Part shown: positions 42,699 to 50,629 of the stretch, piece after piece
Numbering within the stretch: position 1 is the stretch's first letter
Layout: every line of letters starts with the position of its first letter
Assembly: GCA_018712265.1 (NCBI GenBank)
Contig: DVHF01000082.1
Location: forward strand, 1 to 55,542
DNA length: 55,542 nucleotides
Reading direction: 5' to 3'
From: Candidatus Gallacutalibacter pullicola
GTDB taxonomy: Bacteria; Bacillota; Clostridia; Oscillospirales; Acutalibacteraceae
Made by a program: the position numbers and the translations under genes
The notes under the pieces: model-generated
Databases searched by the model: none
Seen by the model: only the letters and a program-made list of their open reading frames with translations
Told to the model about the DNA's origin: nothing

Positions 42699-45047
42699 GT
42701 GAAATTTACAAATGGAATGTGGCTGACAAAGCCTGGCTATGAAATTCAGGCTCCGGCGGAGGTTTACGACTTTGAGACAGGGACGGATTTCGTGACGGTA
42801 TACGGCCCGTATAAGCGGATTCAGAGCCGCGGCGATACGCTCAATACAGGGATGCTGACCGTCACGATCCGCGCGCCGCGGCGCGATATGATCGCGGTAA
42901 AGCTGGAAAATTTCATGGGCGAACGGCGCCGGGGGCCGGATTTTGAGCTCTGTGAGGAGGCCTTCACACCGGAGATCACGCAGGAGGGCGATGTCTGTAT
43001 CCTGAAAAGCGGCGGCCTGTCGGCGGAGATCCGCATCCGCGGGGAGTGGGGGATCCGCTATCTCTATGACGGGAAAGAGCTCACCTCCTCCGGACCGAAA
43101 TCGATGGCGCATATCCTCGACGATCACGGAACGGCGTACATGCGCGAGCAGCTGTCTCTGGATGTTTCAGAAAATATTTACGGTCTCGGCGAGCGGTTCA
43201 CGGCATTCGTCAAAAACGGGCAGACGGTGGATCTGTGGAACGAGGACGGCGGGACCAACAGCGAGCAGACGTACAAGAATATCCCGTTTTTTGTCAGCAG
43301 CAAGGGGTACGGCGTTTTCGTGAACCATCCCGGAAAGGTGTCGTTTGAGACGGCGTCCGAGGTCGTGACGAAGAACCAGTTCAGCGTGCCGGGAGAATCT
43401 ATGGAGTATTTCCTGATCGGCGGGGAGGATCTCAAGGCTGTGATCTCCCGTTACACCGATCTCACCGGAAAACCGGCGCTTGTCCCGGCATGGACGTTCG
43501 GCCTGTGGCTGACGACCTCGTTTACCACCGACTACGATGAGAAAACAGTGATGTCGTTCATCGACGGGATGCTGGACCGCGGCATCCGGCTGACGACGTT
43601 CCATTTCGACTGCTTCTGGATGAAAGGCTTTGAATGGTGCAGCTTTGAATGGGACAAGGAGGTATTCCCGGATCCGGCGGGGATGCTCCGGCGGATCAAG
43701 GAAAAGGGACTGCGCATCTGCGTATGGATCAACCCGTATATCGGGCAGAAATCGCGGCTGTTCCGCGAGGGCCTGGAAAAAGGGTATTTTGTCAGGACGG
43801 GCGACGGCAGCGTCTGGCAGTGGGATATGTGGCAGGCCGGCATGGCGCTTGTCGATTTCACCAATCCGGACGCGGTGAAATGGTACCAGGGCTATCTCTC
43901 CCATCTGATCGACATGGGCGTGGACTGCTTCAAGACCGATTTCGGCGAGCGGATCCCGGTGCGCGATCCGTTCTTCGGTCCGAAAGCGGCGGACTGCGGC
44001 ATCGTCTATTTTGACGGCTCCGATCCCGACAGGATGCACAATTACTACACGCAGCTGTATAACAGGGCGGTCTTTGAGGTGCTGGAAAAGCGGCTCGGAA
44101 AGGGGCAGGCGTGCCTGTTTGCACGGTCGGCCACGGCGGGCGGCCAGAAATATCCCGTACACTGGGGCGGCGACTGCCTCTCCAATTACGCCTCGATGGC
44201 GCAGTCCCTGCGCGGCGGGCTGTCGCTGTCGCTGTGCGGCTTCGGCTACTGGAGCCACGACATCGGCGGCTTTGAGGAGGGCTGCAATCCCGATATTTTC
44301 AACCGCTGGACGCAGTTCGGATTATTGTCGTCGCACAGCCGCTATCACGGCAGCAAGGAATACAAGGTGCCGTGGCTGTATGGGGAGGAGTCCGTGGAGG
44401 TCACGCGGAAATTCACGCGTCTCAAGCTGCGCCTGATGCCCTATCTGTACGCCCAGGCGGTGCACACCTCCCGCACCGGCGTGCCGATGATGCGTCCGAT
44501 GCTGCTGGAATTCCCGGAGGATCCGACGTGCGCGTTCGTAGACACGCAGTATATGCTGGGGGACAGCCTCCTGAGCGCGCCGATTTTCAACGACCGCGGT
44601 GAAGCGCGGTTCTATCTTCCGGAGGGGATCTGGACGAATATCCTCACAGGCAGGCAGTATCAGGGCGGCAGATGGTACCAGGAAACGCACGATTATCTGC
44701 ATTTCCCGCTGCTGGCGCGGGAAAATTCGCTGATCTGCTTCGGCGGCCGGGAGGATCGTCCCGATTATGACTACGGCGATTCGCCCGTCTTTGCGCTGTA
44801 CGGCCTGTCCGACGGCCAAACGGCCCGCGCGGAGGTATACGCGGACGGCGGCGATCTGCTGTACACGGCCGAGGCGTCCCGGAGCGGGGACACCATTTCC
44901 GTGAACGTATCCGGAGACTGCCGCGGTTACACGGTGCTGCTGGCGGGGATCTCCGGGATCCGTGCAGCGGAGGGCGGCGAGATCCGCCAGACGGAGTATG
45001 GTACAGCCATCTTCGCATCCTCACCAACCCTCACCCTCCAAGGCTAA
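42699..45047 (+). CDS. yicI: Alpha-xylosidase, GH31 (YicI type)
   Basis: A 782-residue glycoside hydrolase of family 31. YGLGERFTAFVKNGQTVDLWNEDGGT, FDCFWMKGFEWCSFEWD and CVWINPYIGQKS match YicI alpha-xylosidases, which release xylose from alpha-xylosides such as isoprimeverose. The nucleophile is D414 in FKTDFGERIP and the likely acid/base is D492 in HWGGDCLSNY. There is no signal peptide, so it is intracellular. The start is a GTG eight bases after GGAGG; a TATAAT at 42653-42658 is the likely -10. The last residues and the stop codon (45045-45047) come from a family B repeat. Together with abfA it indicates use of plant hemicellulose oligosaccharides. Confidence 0.94.
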   Translation: MKFTNGMWLTKPGYEIQAPAEVYDFETGTDFVTVYGPYKRIQSRGDTLNTGMLTVTIRAPRRDMIAVKLENFMGERRRGPDFELCEEAFTPEITQEGDVCILKSGGLSAEIRIRGEWGIRYLYDGKELTSSGPKSMAHILDDHGTAYMREQLSLDVSENIYGLGERFTAFVKNGQTVDLWNEDGGTNSEQTYKNIPFFVSSKGYGVFVNHPGKVSFETASEVVTKNQFSVPGESMEYFLIGGEDLKAVISRYTDLTGKPALVPAWTFGLWLTTSFTTDYDEKTVMSFIDGMLDRGIRLTTFHFDCFWMKGFEWCSFEWDKEVFPDPAGMLRRIKEKGLRICVWINPYIGQKSRLFREGLEKGYFVRTGDGSVWQWDMWQAGMALVDFTNPDAVKWYQGYLSHLIDMGVDCFKTDFGERIPVRDPFFGPKAADCGIVYFDGSDPDRMHNYYTQLYNRAVFEVLEKRLGKGQACLFARSATAGGQKYPVHWGGDCLSNYASMAQSLRGGLSLSLCGFGYWSHDIGGFEEGCNPDIFNRWTQFGLLSSHSRYHGSKEYKVPWLYGEESVEVTRKFTRLKLRLMPYLYAQAVHTSRTGVPMMRPMLLEFPEDPTCAFVDTQYMLGDSLLSAPIFNDRGEARFYLPEGIWTNILTGRQYQGGRWYQETHDYLHFPLLARENSLICFGGREDRPDYDYGDSPVFALYGLSDGQTARAEVYADGGDLLYTAEASRSGDTISVNVSGDCRGYTVLLAGISGIRAAEGGEIRQTEYGTAIFASSPTLTLQG

Positions 45048-45273
45048 GCCTTGACGTAAACCGCGGCAGACTAAGTCTGCACGTAATACGCGCTGCGCTC
45101 CCTCCGGTCGCTGAAATGGTGTTTTGCATTGGTACTGTGTCGCGGTGGCAGGCTGGTCGGAGATCTGGTGTAATATCCGCAGAGTGCTATAAACGCGAGC
45201 ATTACAGCACAATCGACCACTCAGCCGAGCGACCGGAGGGAGCGTGCGCGATCTACGTGCAGGCTTAGCCTGC
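45040..45273. repeat. Family B inverted-repeat element between convergent genes
   Basis: The element starts AAGGCTAAGCCTTGACGTAA, carries a second internal start-like unit (AGACTAAGTCTGCACGTAAT, about 45070) and CGCTCCCTCCGGTCGCTGA, then GTGTCGCGGTGGCAGGCTGGTC and GGTGTAATATCCGCAG. It ends CGAGCGACCGGAGGGAGCG..TACGTGCAGGCTTAGCCTG, the inverted counterpart. It supplies the stop codon of the GH31 gene on one strand and the last residues and stop of the deacetylase gene on the other. Confidence 0.8.
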
Positions 45274-46096
45274 TTACCATCTGGTTCTGCTCGCCGCGGG
45301 TGAGCTGATCCAGAGTGCCGAAGGTGTATCCCATATCCTCCCAGCGGGTGAGAAGCTCGTCGAGGATCTCCGCGTTCGTCCGGGAGGTGCTGTGCAGAAG
45401 CACTACCGCCCCCGGATGGATCCGGGAAATCAGTTTGCTGAATGCCTCTTCATGGGTGGGCTGCTGATCTACGTACCAGTCCACGTAGGCAAGGCTCCAG
45501 AAAACGGTCTGGTATCCAATATCCTGCGCGTTTTTCAGGTTCTGCTCGCTGTACTTGCCCTGCGGCGGACGGTAGAATTTCTGCATCTCCTGTCCTGTCG
45601 CCTGACGGTAGCATTCCTCCAGCGACTCAATCTCTTTCCGAAACGATTCCAGATCGGAGATTTTGGACATATCCGGATGCGAATATGTGTGGTTGCCCAC
45701 GATGTGTCCCTCGTCCACCATGCGCTTGACGAGCTCCGGACAGCTTTCTATGTAGTTGCCCACGACAAAAAAGGCCGCCTTGACATTGTGCTTTTTGAGC
45801 GCGTCGAGAATTGCCGGGGTATAGCCGTTTTCGTACCCGGCGTCAAAGGTGAGATAGATCACCTTTTCGTCGGGCTCCCCGGCGTAATAGGCGTCATACT
45901 GCGCCAGAAATTCGCTTGTCGCGTTGCCGACCGGCGTTTTGCCCTCCTCCTGGAAGCTCAGCCCCCAGTTTCCGGCCTGCGCGGAGACCGTTACCGCGTC
46001 GCTGCGTCCCGAGCCATAGGCCAGCGGGACTGCCAGGACTAACAGACAGCACATCAGCGCGATTACAAGATGTTTTTTTTCGATAATGAGCATCAT
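45221..46096 (-). CDS. pdaA: Polysaccharide deacetylase, PdaA-like (delta-lactam synthesis)
   Basis: A 291-residue NodB-homology deacetylase. An N-terminal span or signal (HLVIALMCCLLVLAVPLAYG) is followed by LTFDAGYENGYTPAILDAL (catalytic Asp), HIVGNHTYSHPDMSKI (metal-binding His pair), FYRPPQGKYS and VVLLHSTSRTNAEILD. The DAGYENG and YRPPQGKYS patterns match PdaA, which removes the acetyl group from muramic acid to form the delta-lactam of the spore cortex. The final 17 or so residues (RLSLHVDRARSLRSLG) are read from a family B repeat and are unlikely to belong to the original protein. Confidence 0.92.
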   Translation of the reverse strand: MMLIIEKKHLVIALMCCLLVLAVPLAYGSGRSDAVTVSAQAGNWGLSFQEEGKTPVGNATSEFLAQYDAYYAGEPDEKVIYLTFDAGYENGYTPAILDALKKHNVKAAFFVVGNYIESCPELVKRMVDEGHIVGNHTYSHPDMSKISDLESFRKEIESLEECYRQATGQEMQKFYRPPQGKYSEQNLKNAQDIGYQTVFWSLAYVDWYVDQQPTHEEAFSKLISRIHPGAVVLLHSTSRTNAEILDELLTRWEDMGYTFGTLDQLTRGEQNQMVSRLSLHVDRARSLRSLG

Positions 46097-46186
46097 AATT
46101 CTTCACCGCCGTATCTTGATACAAAAGCGTATGCACTGCGGCGGCGCAATATTCCCGCCCTGCTGCGGCGGGGACATTCGATTGAC

Positions 46187-46223
46187 AAAAAGGCCGCGGA
46201 TCCCGGTGGATCCGCGGCCTTTC
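46187..46223 (-). terminator. Terminator of the ricin-lectin gene
   Basis: AAAGGCCGCGGATCC and GGATCCGCGGCCTTTTT pair around a four-base loop; read on the reverse strand a T-run follows the stem. It lies just past the stop at 46228. Confidence 0.85.
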
Positions 46224-46227
46224 AAAA

Positions 46228-46890
46228 TCAGTCTTTCTTTTTGCGGCGTGTGGTGGTTGTTGTTTCGGATTTTGCGGCAGTTTTGCGCGAGGTTGTCTTT
46301 TTGGCGGTCTTTTCTCCGGCAGCCGCGGTTTTTGTTCTGGAAGAAGCCGTCTTTTCCGCTGTCTTTGCCGGCGTTTTTCTGGTTCTGGTGGTACGCGGTT
46401 TCTTTGCGGGTGTTTCCTCGGCCTTCTTTACTTCTTCAAACCGCCACTGCTGGTTCTCGCCGTCCATGTCGTCCCAAATCTGAAGCTTGGCGCCGTCCAC
46501 GGCGGAGAGACCCACAATGTCGATGCAGCGGTTGATGCCGCGCGCCTTGATTTTGAAGCAGCCGTCGCTGCCCTCCTCAAGCTGCCACTGCTGATTCTCG
46601 CCGTTCATGTACTCCCACTGCTGGAGCCAGGAGCCGTTCTGCGTCCCGCCGGCGATAATATCGATCGCCTTGCCGGATGCCTGATTGAGAAAATAGACGA
46701 ACTGATCGTCCGCGGCCTTGATCTGCCAGAGCTGGTTTTCGCTGCCATTTGGCTCCGCAATGCTCAAAAGCGCGCCGTTGTCTCCGGAAGCCGCATCGAC
46801 CTCCAGAGCCTTGCCGTTTCTCTTGGAGAGGATTGTATAGTATTTATCGGAAACGGATTCCATATCGATTCTCTTTTTTTCTGCCTGCAT
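46228..46890 (-). CDS. Ricin-type lectin-domain protein with histone H1-like basic tail
   Basis: A 220-residue protein. The first 155 or so residues form a ricin-type beta-trefoil with three QxW repeats (NQLWQIK, NQQWQLEE, NQQWRFEE) and GKALEVDAAS, GKAIDIIAGG and NRCIDIVGLS lobes, expected to bind carbohydrate. The last 65 residues are almost entirely Lys, Arg, Thr, Ala and Glu (KPRTTRTRKTPAKTAEKTA and similar), like eukaryotic histone H1 or bacterial histone-like tails that bind DNA. No signal peptide or membrane span is visible, so it seems cytosolic. It starts after AAGGAG and has a near-consensus promoter. Function unknown. Confidence 0.85.
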   Translation of the reverse strand: MQAEKKRIDMESVSDKYYTILSKRNGKALEVDAASGDNGALLSIAEPNGSENQLWQIKAADDQFVYFLNQASGKAIDIIAGGTQNGSWLQQWEYMNGENQQWQLEEGSDGCFKIKARGINRCIDIVGLSAVDGAKLQIWDDMDGENQQWRFEEVKKAEETPAKKPRTTRTRKTPAKTAEKTASSRTKTAAAGEKTAKKTTSRKTAAKSETTTTTRRKKKD

Positions 46891-46983
46891 ATCAATTCTC
46901 CTTTACACAAAACAGAATTACAGAAATCCCTCCGAACGCGGAACTGTCCCGGTACCAGGGGATTTCCGGCCTTACTGTATTTC

Positions 46984-47011
46984 ATTATAGCATCCTGCCA
47001 GCTATTGTCAA
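46984..47011 (-). promoter_or_regulatory. Promoter of the ricin-lectin gene
   Basis: On the reverse strand TTGACA (47011-47006) and TATAAT (46989-46984) are separated by 16 bases, about 95 bases upstream of the start codon. Both hexamers are perfect, suggesting strong vegetative expression. Confidence 0.8.
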
Positions 47012-47369
47012 ACGCAGTGTGCGCAGAAACGCGGAGATCCATTCGTTTCCAGAAATGATTACTCGGAAAAAATCCTTATTTTTTATTTAATTTATCTATT
47101 CAATTTGGAATTATCCTCTGTTAAAATTGGAAAAATAGTAGAATTTATCTAAAATTTAACGGTTTTTTTGATCTAATGAAAAACGCGACCGCTTTCGTGC
47201 TTTTTCTTTCCTGTGCGGCAAAATCCACAATTTCCATTTTAGAAAAATGAGATTCTCAATCCGGGCGATCTGTTACGGAAGCATGACAAATTATGACAAT
47301 ACGTTTACGGGTATTGTATCCGGAGGGAAAAAGAGGTATAATAAAGAAAACCGGCGGAGGTTTCCTTTT
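47012..47369. other. AT-rich intergenic stretch with a forward promoter
   Basis: The sequence is markedly AT-rich around 47060-47200. Beyond the forward promoter at 47314-47342 and scattered A and T tracts, I see no gene, repeat or structured RNA. Confidence 0.5.
47314..47342 (+). promoter_or_regulatory. Promoter of the small membrane protein gene
   Basis: TTGTAT (47314-47319) and TATAAT (47337-47342) are separated by 17 bases and lie about 28 bases before the start codon. Upstream, ATGACAA repeats twice (47282 and 47293), a possible regulator site. Confidence 0.7.
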
Positions 47370-47549
47370 ATGGATAGAAATGTGAACATAAAACGGATTG
47401 TGATTTACTGCGTAGTGATGGCGCTGATTTTTCTGGTATTCGGCATTGTGACGCGGATCACTTCCAGCCGCAATCTGCCCGCTGGGGCAGAGGCTCCGGC
47501 ATCGTCCTCCGTCTCCGCCGTGGAATCGGAAATTCCGGAGACCCCGTGA
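47370..47549 (+). CDS. Small single-span membrane protein
   Basis: A 59-residue protein: a basic N-terminus (MDRNVNIKR), one membrane span (IVIYCVVMALIFLVFGIV) and a Ser/Glu/Pro-rich tail (SSSVSAVESEIPETP). It follows GGCGGAGG at a good distance and has its own promoter and terminator, so I believe it is real. The frame is open upstream to 47247, but the promoter rules that out. Not recognised. Confidence 0.6.
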   Translation: MDRNVNIKRIVIYCVVMALIFLVFGIVTRITSSRNLPAGAEAPASSSVSAVESEIPETP

Positions 47550-47609
47550 ATTCCGTTCCTTATCTGAATTTGCTTACAACTTTCTATGAGAACACAGAAA
47601 ACATACACA

Positions 47610-47649
47610 ATCAGCCCTGCTCTATGCTCCGGCAGGGCTGATCTTTTTT
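47610..47649. terminator. Bidirectional terminator between convergent genes
   Basis: ATCAGCCCTGC (47610-47620) pairs with GCAGGGCTGAT (47632-47642), followed by CTTTTTTTG. It ends the small membrane protein transcript and lies just past the stop of the reverse-strand hydrolase gene. Confidence 0.85.
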
Positions 47650-47657
47650 TGCTTGTT

Positions 47658-48968
47658 TCAGGCGGATTCCCCTTGCAGGACGGACATGACGTTGGCAACC
47701 TCCTGAGCGGTCTGATCGGCGCTGAGGTACTCCCAGGAATAGAAAAAGAATCCGTCCGCGCCAAGCTCCCTCCCGGAAAGGATCTGGCGGGCAAGGATAT
47801 CCTGAGAGCTTTTCCAGGTGCCGTCGTCGGCGTCGGAGTTTGCCTTATAGAGCGCGAGACCAAAATAAAGCTTCACACTGTCCAGCCTTTGCAGGGAGCA
47901 CCATTGATCCGCCGCCGTTTCAAACGGCAGGGTGGGGTGATCGGAATTGACATAAAGCTGGGGACAGATATAATCCAGGTACCCCTCCTGAGAGCACCAG
48001 GTTTCCACATCGGCGCCCATGCGGAGATCGTTTTGCAGGTTTGCCTGCGGCGATATGCCGAATACCACATCCGTATCAGCCTCCTTTACCGCCGCGTATA
48101 CCTCGCGGATCAGCAGGTTGATATTTTCCCGCCGCCAGTCGGCAAGCGGCATGGCATTGTCCCCCTGTTCCGCCTTGTAGGCGTCGTAGGCGGCCTTGTC
48201 GAAATCTTCCTTTTCGGTGGGATAGAAGTAATCGTCGAAGTGGATCCCGTCGACGTCGTATTTTTCCACGATTTCACGCGCGCCGCCGGCAATCAGCCTG
48301 CGCACCTCCGGGTAGGCGGGATTGTAGTATTTCCCGTTTCCATAATCGACGGTCCAGCCGGATTTTGCGGGATCGCGCTTCCATTCCTGATAGGGATTGC
48401 TTTGGGCAAGCTCGGGTGGGTTTGTCTCCAGCTGGATTCGCAGAGGATTGAGCCACGCATGGATTTCCAGCCCCTCGCGATGGGCGGCCTCCACCATGTA
48501 TGCGAGCGGATCGTACCCGGGATGGATCCCCTGCCGCCCTGTCAGCAGATGCGACCACGGGAAGTAATCCGATTCATACAGAGCATCCCCAAACGGGCGC
48601 ACCTGAACAATCAGCGTATTCATGCCGCGTTCCTTGGAGGTGCGGACTATTTCATCGAATTTTTCCTGAAACGACACGGCGCTGCCGTCCCCGCCGCGCA
48701 TATCCAGACTCAGGTACGGAACCCATACGGCGCGCATCTCGTCCACATTTTCCGTGAGGGGAACTGTCAGCGGAGCAAGGGTCTGCTCCGACGGCCCGGA
48801 AGCTTCCTCAGCCGGAGTGCCGGAGACGGCAGAGGCTTCCTCGGCCTCCCAGCGGGCAAAGGCGGGGCTTTCCCCCTGGAGCGTCATGGTGAGAAATACG
48901 GCGGCAGCAAGCATCATGATGGAAAGTATGGCCGGGTGCCGGCCCCAGAATCCCTGCATGTTTTTCAT
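47658..48968 (-). CDS. Family 10-like glycosyl hydrolase (GHL10/DUF187), membrane-anchored
   Basis: A 436-residue protein with an N-terminal span (HPAILSIMMLAAAVFLTMTLQ) and a Ser/Glu-rich linker. The TIM-barrel-like domain follows: EMRAVWVPYLSLDMRG, GMNTLIVQVRPFGDALYESDYFPWS, PLAYMVEAAHREGLEIHAWLNPLRI, YDVDGIHFDDYFYPTEKEDF and DVVFGISPQANL. These are the hallmarks of the GHL10 (DUF187/PF02638) family of extracellular hydrolases thought to act on cell-wall or other polysaccharides. It probably faces outside the membrane. The start at 48968 is favoured, but an ATG three codons downstream has better spacing from AGGAAGG. Confidence 0.9.
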   Translation of the reverse strand: MKNMQGFWGRHPAILSIMMLAAAVFLTMTLQGESPAFARWEAEEASAVSGTPAEEASGPSEQTLAPLTVPLTENVDEMRAVWVPYLSLDMRGGDGSAVSFQEKFDEIVRTSKERGMNTLIVQVRPFGDALYESDYFPWSHLLTGRQGIHPGYDPLAYMVEAAHREGLEIHAWLNPLRIQLETNPPELAQSNPYQEWKRDPAKSGWTVDYGNGKYYNPAYPEVRRLIAGGAREIVEKYDVDGIHFDDYFYPTEKEDFDKAAYDAYKAEQGDNAMPLADWRRENINLLIREVYAAVKEADTDVVFGISPQANLQNDLRMGADVETWCSQEGYLDYICPQLYVNSDHPTLPFETAADQWCSLQRLDSVKLYFGLALYKANSDADDGTWKSSQDILARQILSGRELGADGFFFYSWEYLSADQTAQEVANVMSVLQGESA

Positions 48969-49099
48969 CCTTCCTTCCCTGTTTCCAAAATGGGCAGTTG
49001 ACTTTTCCAATGCGATCCGGTATGATAAGCCGGATCCTTTTCCATATATAGGATAAGAAACCGGAAAAAAGAACCTTTCGGCAAAAATGGAGGGGCTTT

Positions 49100-49390
49100 A
49101 TGAAATTTTTTCTCGTGTACCTGGTGCTGATCAATCTGGCCGCCGTGTGGATTACCGTTCTGGACAAGCGCAGGGCGCAGCGCCGCGGACGCCGCATCCC
49201 GGAGCGCACGCTGCTGCTCCTTTCCGTTTTGGGCGGATCGCCGGGGATGTACCTGACGATGCGGAAAATCCGCCACAAGACGCTCCACCGCAAATTCATG
49301 ATCGGGATCCCGTGTATCTTTGCCGCGCAGCTTCTGATCGCCCTGGCAATCTGGTATTTCCTGCCTCAAATGGGCGGTGTTCTGTTTTAA
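49100..49390 (+). CDS. DUF1294 membrane protein
   Basis: A 96-residue protein with an N-terminal span (FFLVYLVLINLAAVWITVL), the DUF1294 core DKRRAQRRGRRIPERTLLLLSVLGGSPGMYLTMRKIRHKTLHRKF and a C-terminal span. DUF1294 proteins are small membrane proteins of unknown role. It follows GGAGGGG. Confidence 0.9.
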   Translation: MKFFLVYLVLINLAAVWITVLDKRRAQRRGRRIPERTLLLLSVLGGSPGMYLTMRKIRHKTLHRKFMIGIPCIFAAQLLIALAIWYFLPQMGGVLF

Positions 49391-49438
49391 TTTTGTGCGC
49401 AAAACGCGGCTGTTATTTTTTTCGCGTTGGGATATACT

Positions 49439-49601
49439 AGGGTGTATCAGAAAAGTCCTCAATCCTGTTAAATTCACCTGACAAACGTCGTCTGCTGCGC
49501 CCGTCACCCTTGCAATACGAAAGTATTGCGGCGGATTCGCGCCTTGTATCCGCCATTTTTCAGCGAATTTTCCAGCACTTTTGACTTTTCAGATACACCC
49601 T
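49439..49601. mobile_element. MITE-like element with 18-bp terminal inverted repeats
   Basis: A 163-bp element begins AGGGTGTATCAGAAAAGTC and ends GACTTTTCAGATACACCCT, inverted with one mismatch. Inside are CGTCGTCTGCTGCGCCCGTC and a CAATACGAAAGTATTG hairpin. It is too short to encode a transposase. A decayed relative lies near 12730-12795. I see no clear target duplication. Confidence 0.75.
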
Positions 49602-49692
49602 GAAAATCAGGAATAAAAATTTTTTGAAAGGCTGTCACCTTTTTCCTTTTTTTCCGTCTATTCTATTGGAAGAAAAAATTTCCTGTTTCCTT

Positions 49693-49745
49693 TTGACAAG
49701 GGCAATACCGCGCAGAATAAAAAAGCAGGCTGCGCGGTACTGCCC
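49693..49745 (+). promoter_or_regulatory. Promoter region with a 16-bp inverted repeat upstream of the DUF4358 lipoprotein
   Basis: TTGACA (49693-49698) is followed 17 bases on by the weak -10 AATAAA (49716-49721). GGGCAATACCGCGCAG (49700-49715) and CTGCGCGGTACTGCCC (49730-49745) form an inverted repeat with one mismatch spanning the spacer and start region. It may be an operator or, if transcribed from further upstream, a leader hairpin. Confidence 0.55.
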
Positions 49746-49773
49746 GGGACTTTAAATTTGGAGGTTTTCTGTT

Positions 49774-50451
49774 ATGAAAAAAATAATTGCTCTTTTTCTG
49801 GCGGCAGCGATGGCTGTCAGCGCATTGACGGCGTGTTCGTCCGGGGAGGAAGGTTCCCCGTCGGGATCCTCGTCCTCCGCTGCGGAGTCGTCCGCGCCGT
49901 ATGAATTTACGCTCGACGGCGCGTATCAGGCCGTCGTAAACGCCTACGGCGAGGACTTTTTACCCTCGATGGATATCACGGAGGAGCAGCTTCAGGATAT
50001 GGGCATCGATACCCAATACTTTGAGGAATTCAAGGCGCAGGGGCCGATGATCTCCACGCATGTAGATACGCTGATCGCTGTCAAAGCGCAGCCGGAGCAC
50101 GCGGAGGATGTGGAAGATGAGCTCAATAAATACCGCGACTCCCTGCTGGAGGGTATGAACTATCCGATGAATATGCCGAAGATCCAGGCGAGCGAGGTCG
50201 CTGTGTACGACGATTATGTGTTCTTTGTGATGCTCGGCAAGTACAACGACACCGACGAGACCGACGAAGCGGCCCTGCTGGATTACTATGTGGAACAGAA
50301 CGACCGCGGACTGGAAGCCCTGCACGCTTACTTCAACTATCAGGATCCTGTCCTGCCCGAACCGTCTGAAAGCAGCGCGGAAAGCCCGGATTCTTCCGAA
50401 GAACCGGCGGCGTCCGAAAGCTCCGCGGAATCCTCTGCGGCGGCACAATAA
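49774..50451 (+). CDS. DUF4358 domain lipoprotein
   Basis: A 225-residue lipoprotein with signal and lipobox (AMAVSALTAC, Cys about residue 21), a Ser-rich linker, then a compact domain (YEFTLDGAYQAVVNAYGEDFLPSMDITEEQLQDMGI .. LIAVKAQPEHAEDVEDELNKYRDSLLEGMNYPMN .. YVFFVMLGKY) matching DUF4358. The C-terminal 35 residues are Ser/Glu/Ala-rich and disordered. DUF4358 genes are often found near MBOAT/DHHW acylation genes, as here, but their role is unknown. Confidence 0.85.
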   Translation: MKKIIALFLAAAMAVSALTACSSGEEGSPSGSSSSAAESSAPYEFTLDGAYQAVVNAYGEDFLPSMDITEEQLQDMGIDTQYFEEFKAQGPMISTHVDTLIAVKAQPEHAEDVEDELNKYRDSLLEGMNYPMNMPKIQASEVAVYDDYVFFVMLGKYNDTDETDEAALLDYYVEQNDRGLEALHAYFNYQDPVLPEPSESSAESPDSSEEPAASESSAESSAAAQ

Positions 50452-50550
50452 TTCTACAGACAGAGGAAAATAAAAAGAGAAAGCATCCGCCCGCCTTTTT
50501 GAAAAGGGTAATCCTCTATCACGGAATACCGTGAAGCGGTGAGGGAGACG

Positions 50551-50616
50551 GCCCCGTAAGGACAGGGAGCGAGAAAGAACACGCTCCCTGCCGTTTCCCG
50601 GGGCGGCTGCTTTTTT
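50551..50616 (+). terminator. Hairpin with T-run before the MBOAT gene
   Basis: An outer GCCCCG/CGGGGC stem (50551-50556 with 50599-50604) encloses CAGGGAGCG/CGCTCCCTG (50563-50571 with 50582-50590) and is followed by GGCTGCTTTTTT. It may terminate or attenuate before the acyltransferase gene, whose ribosome site begins in the T-run. The sequence CGCCCGCCTTTTTGAAAAGGG at 50490 recalls the start of family A repeats. Confidence 0.6.
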
Positions 50617-50629
50617 GGAGGGATCCGAC

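Noticed and set aside
45221-46096. Native C-terminus of the deacetylase
   Set aside because: The last residues are encoded by a family B repeat and translate its inverted end, so they are not taken as part of the original protein.
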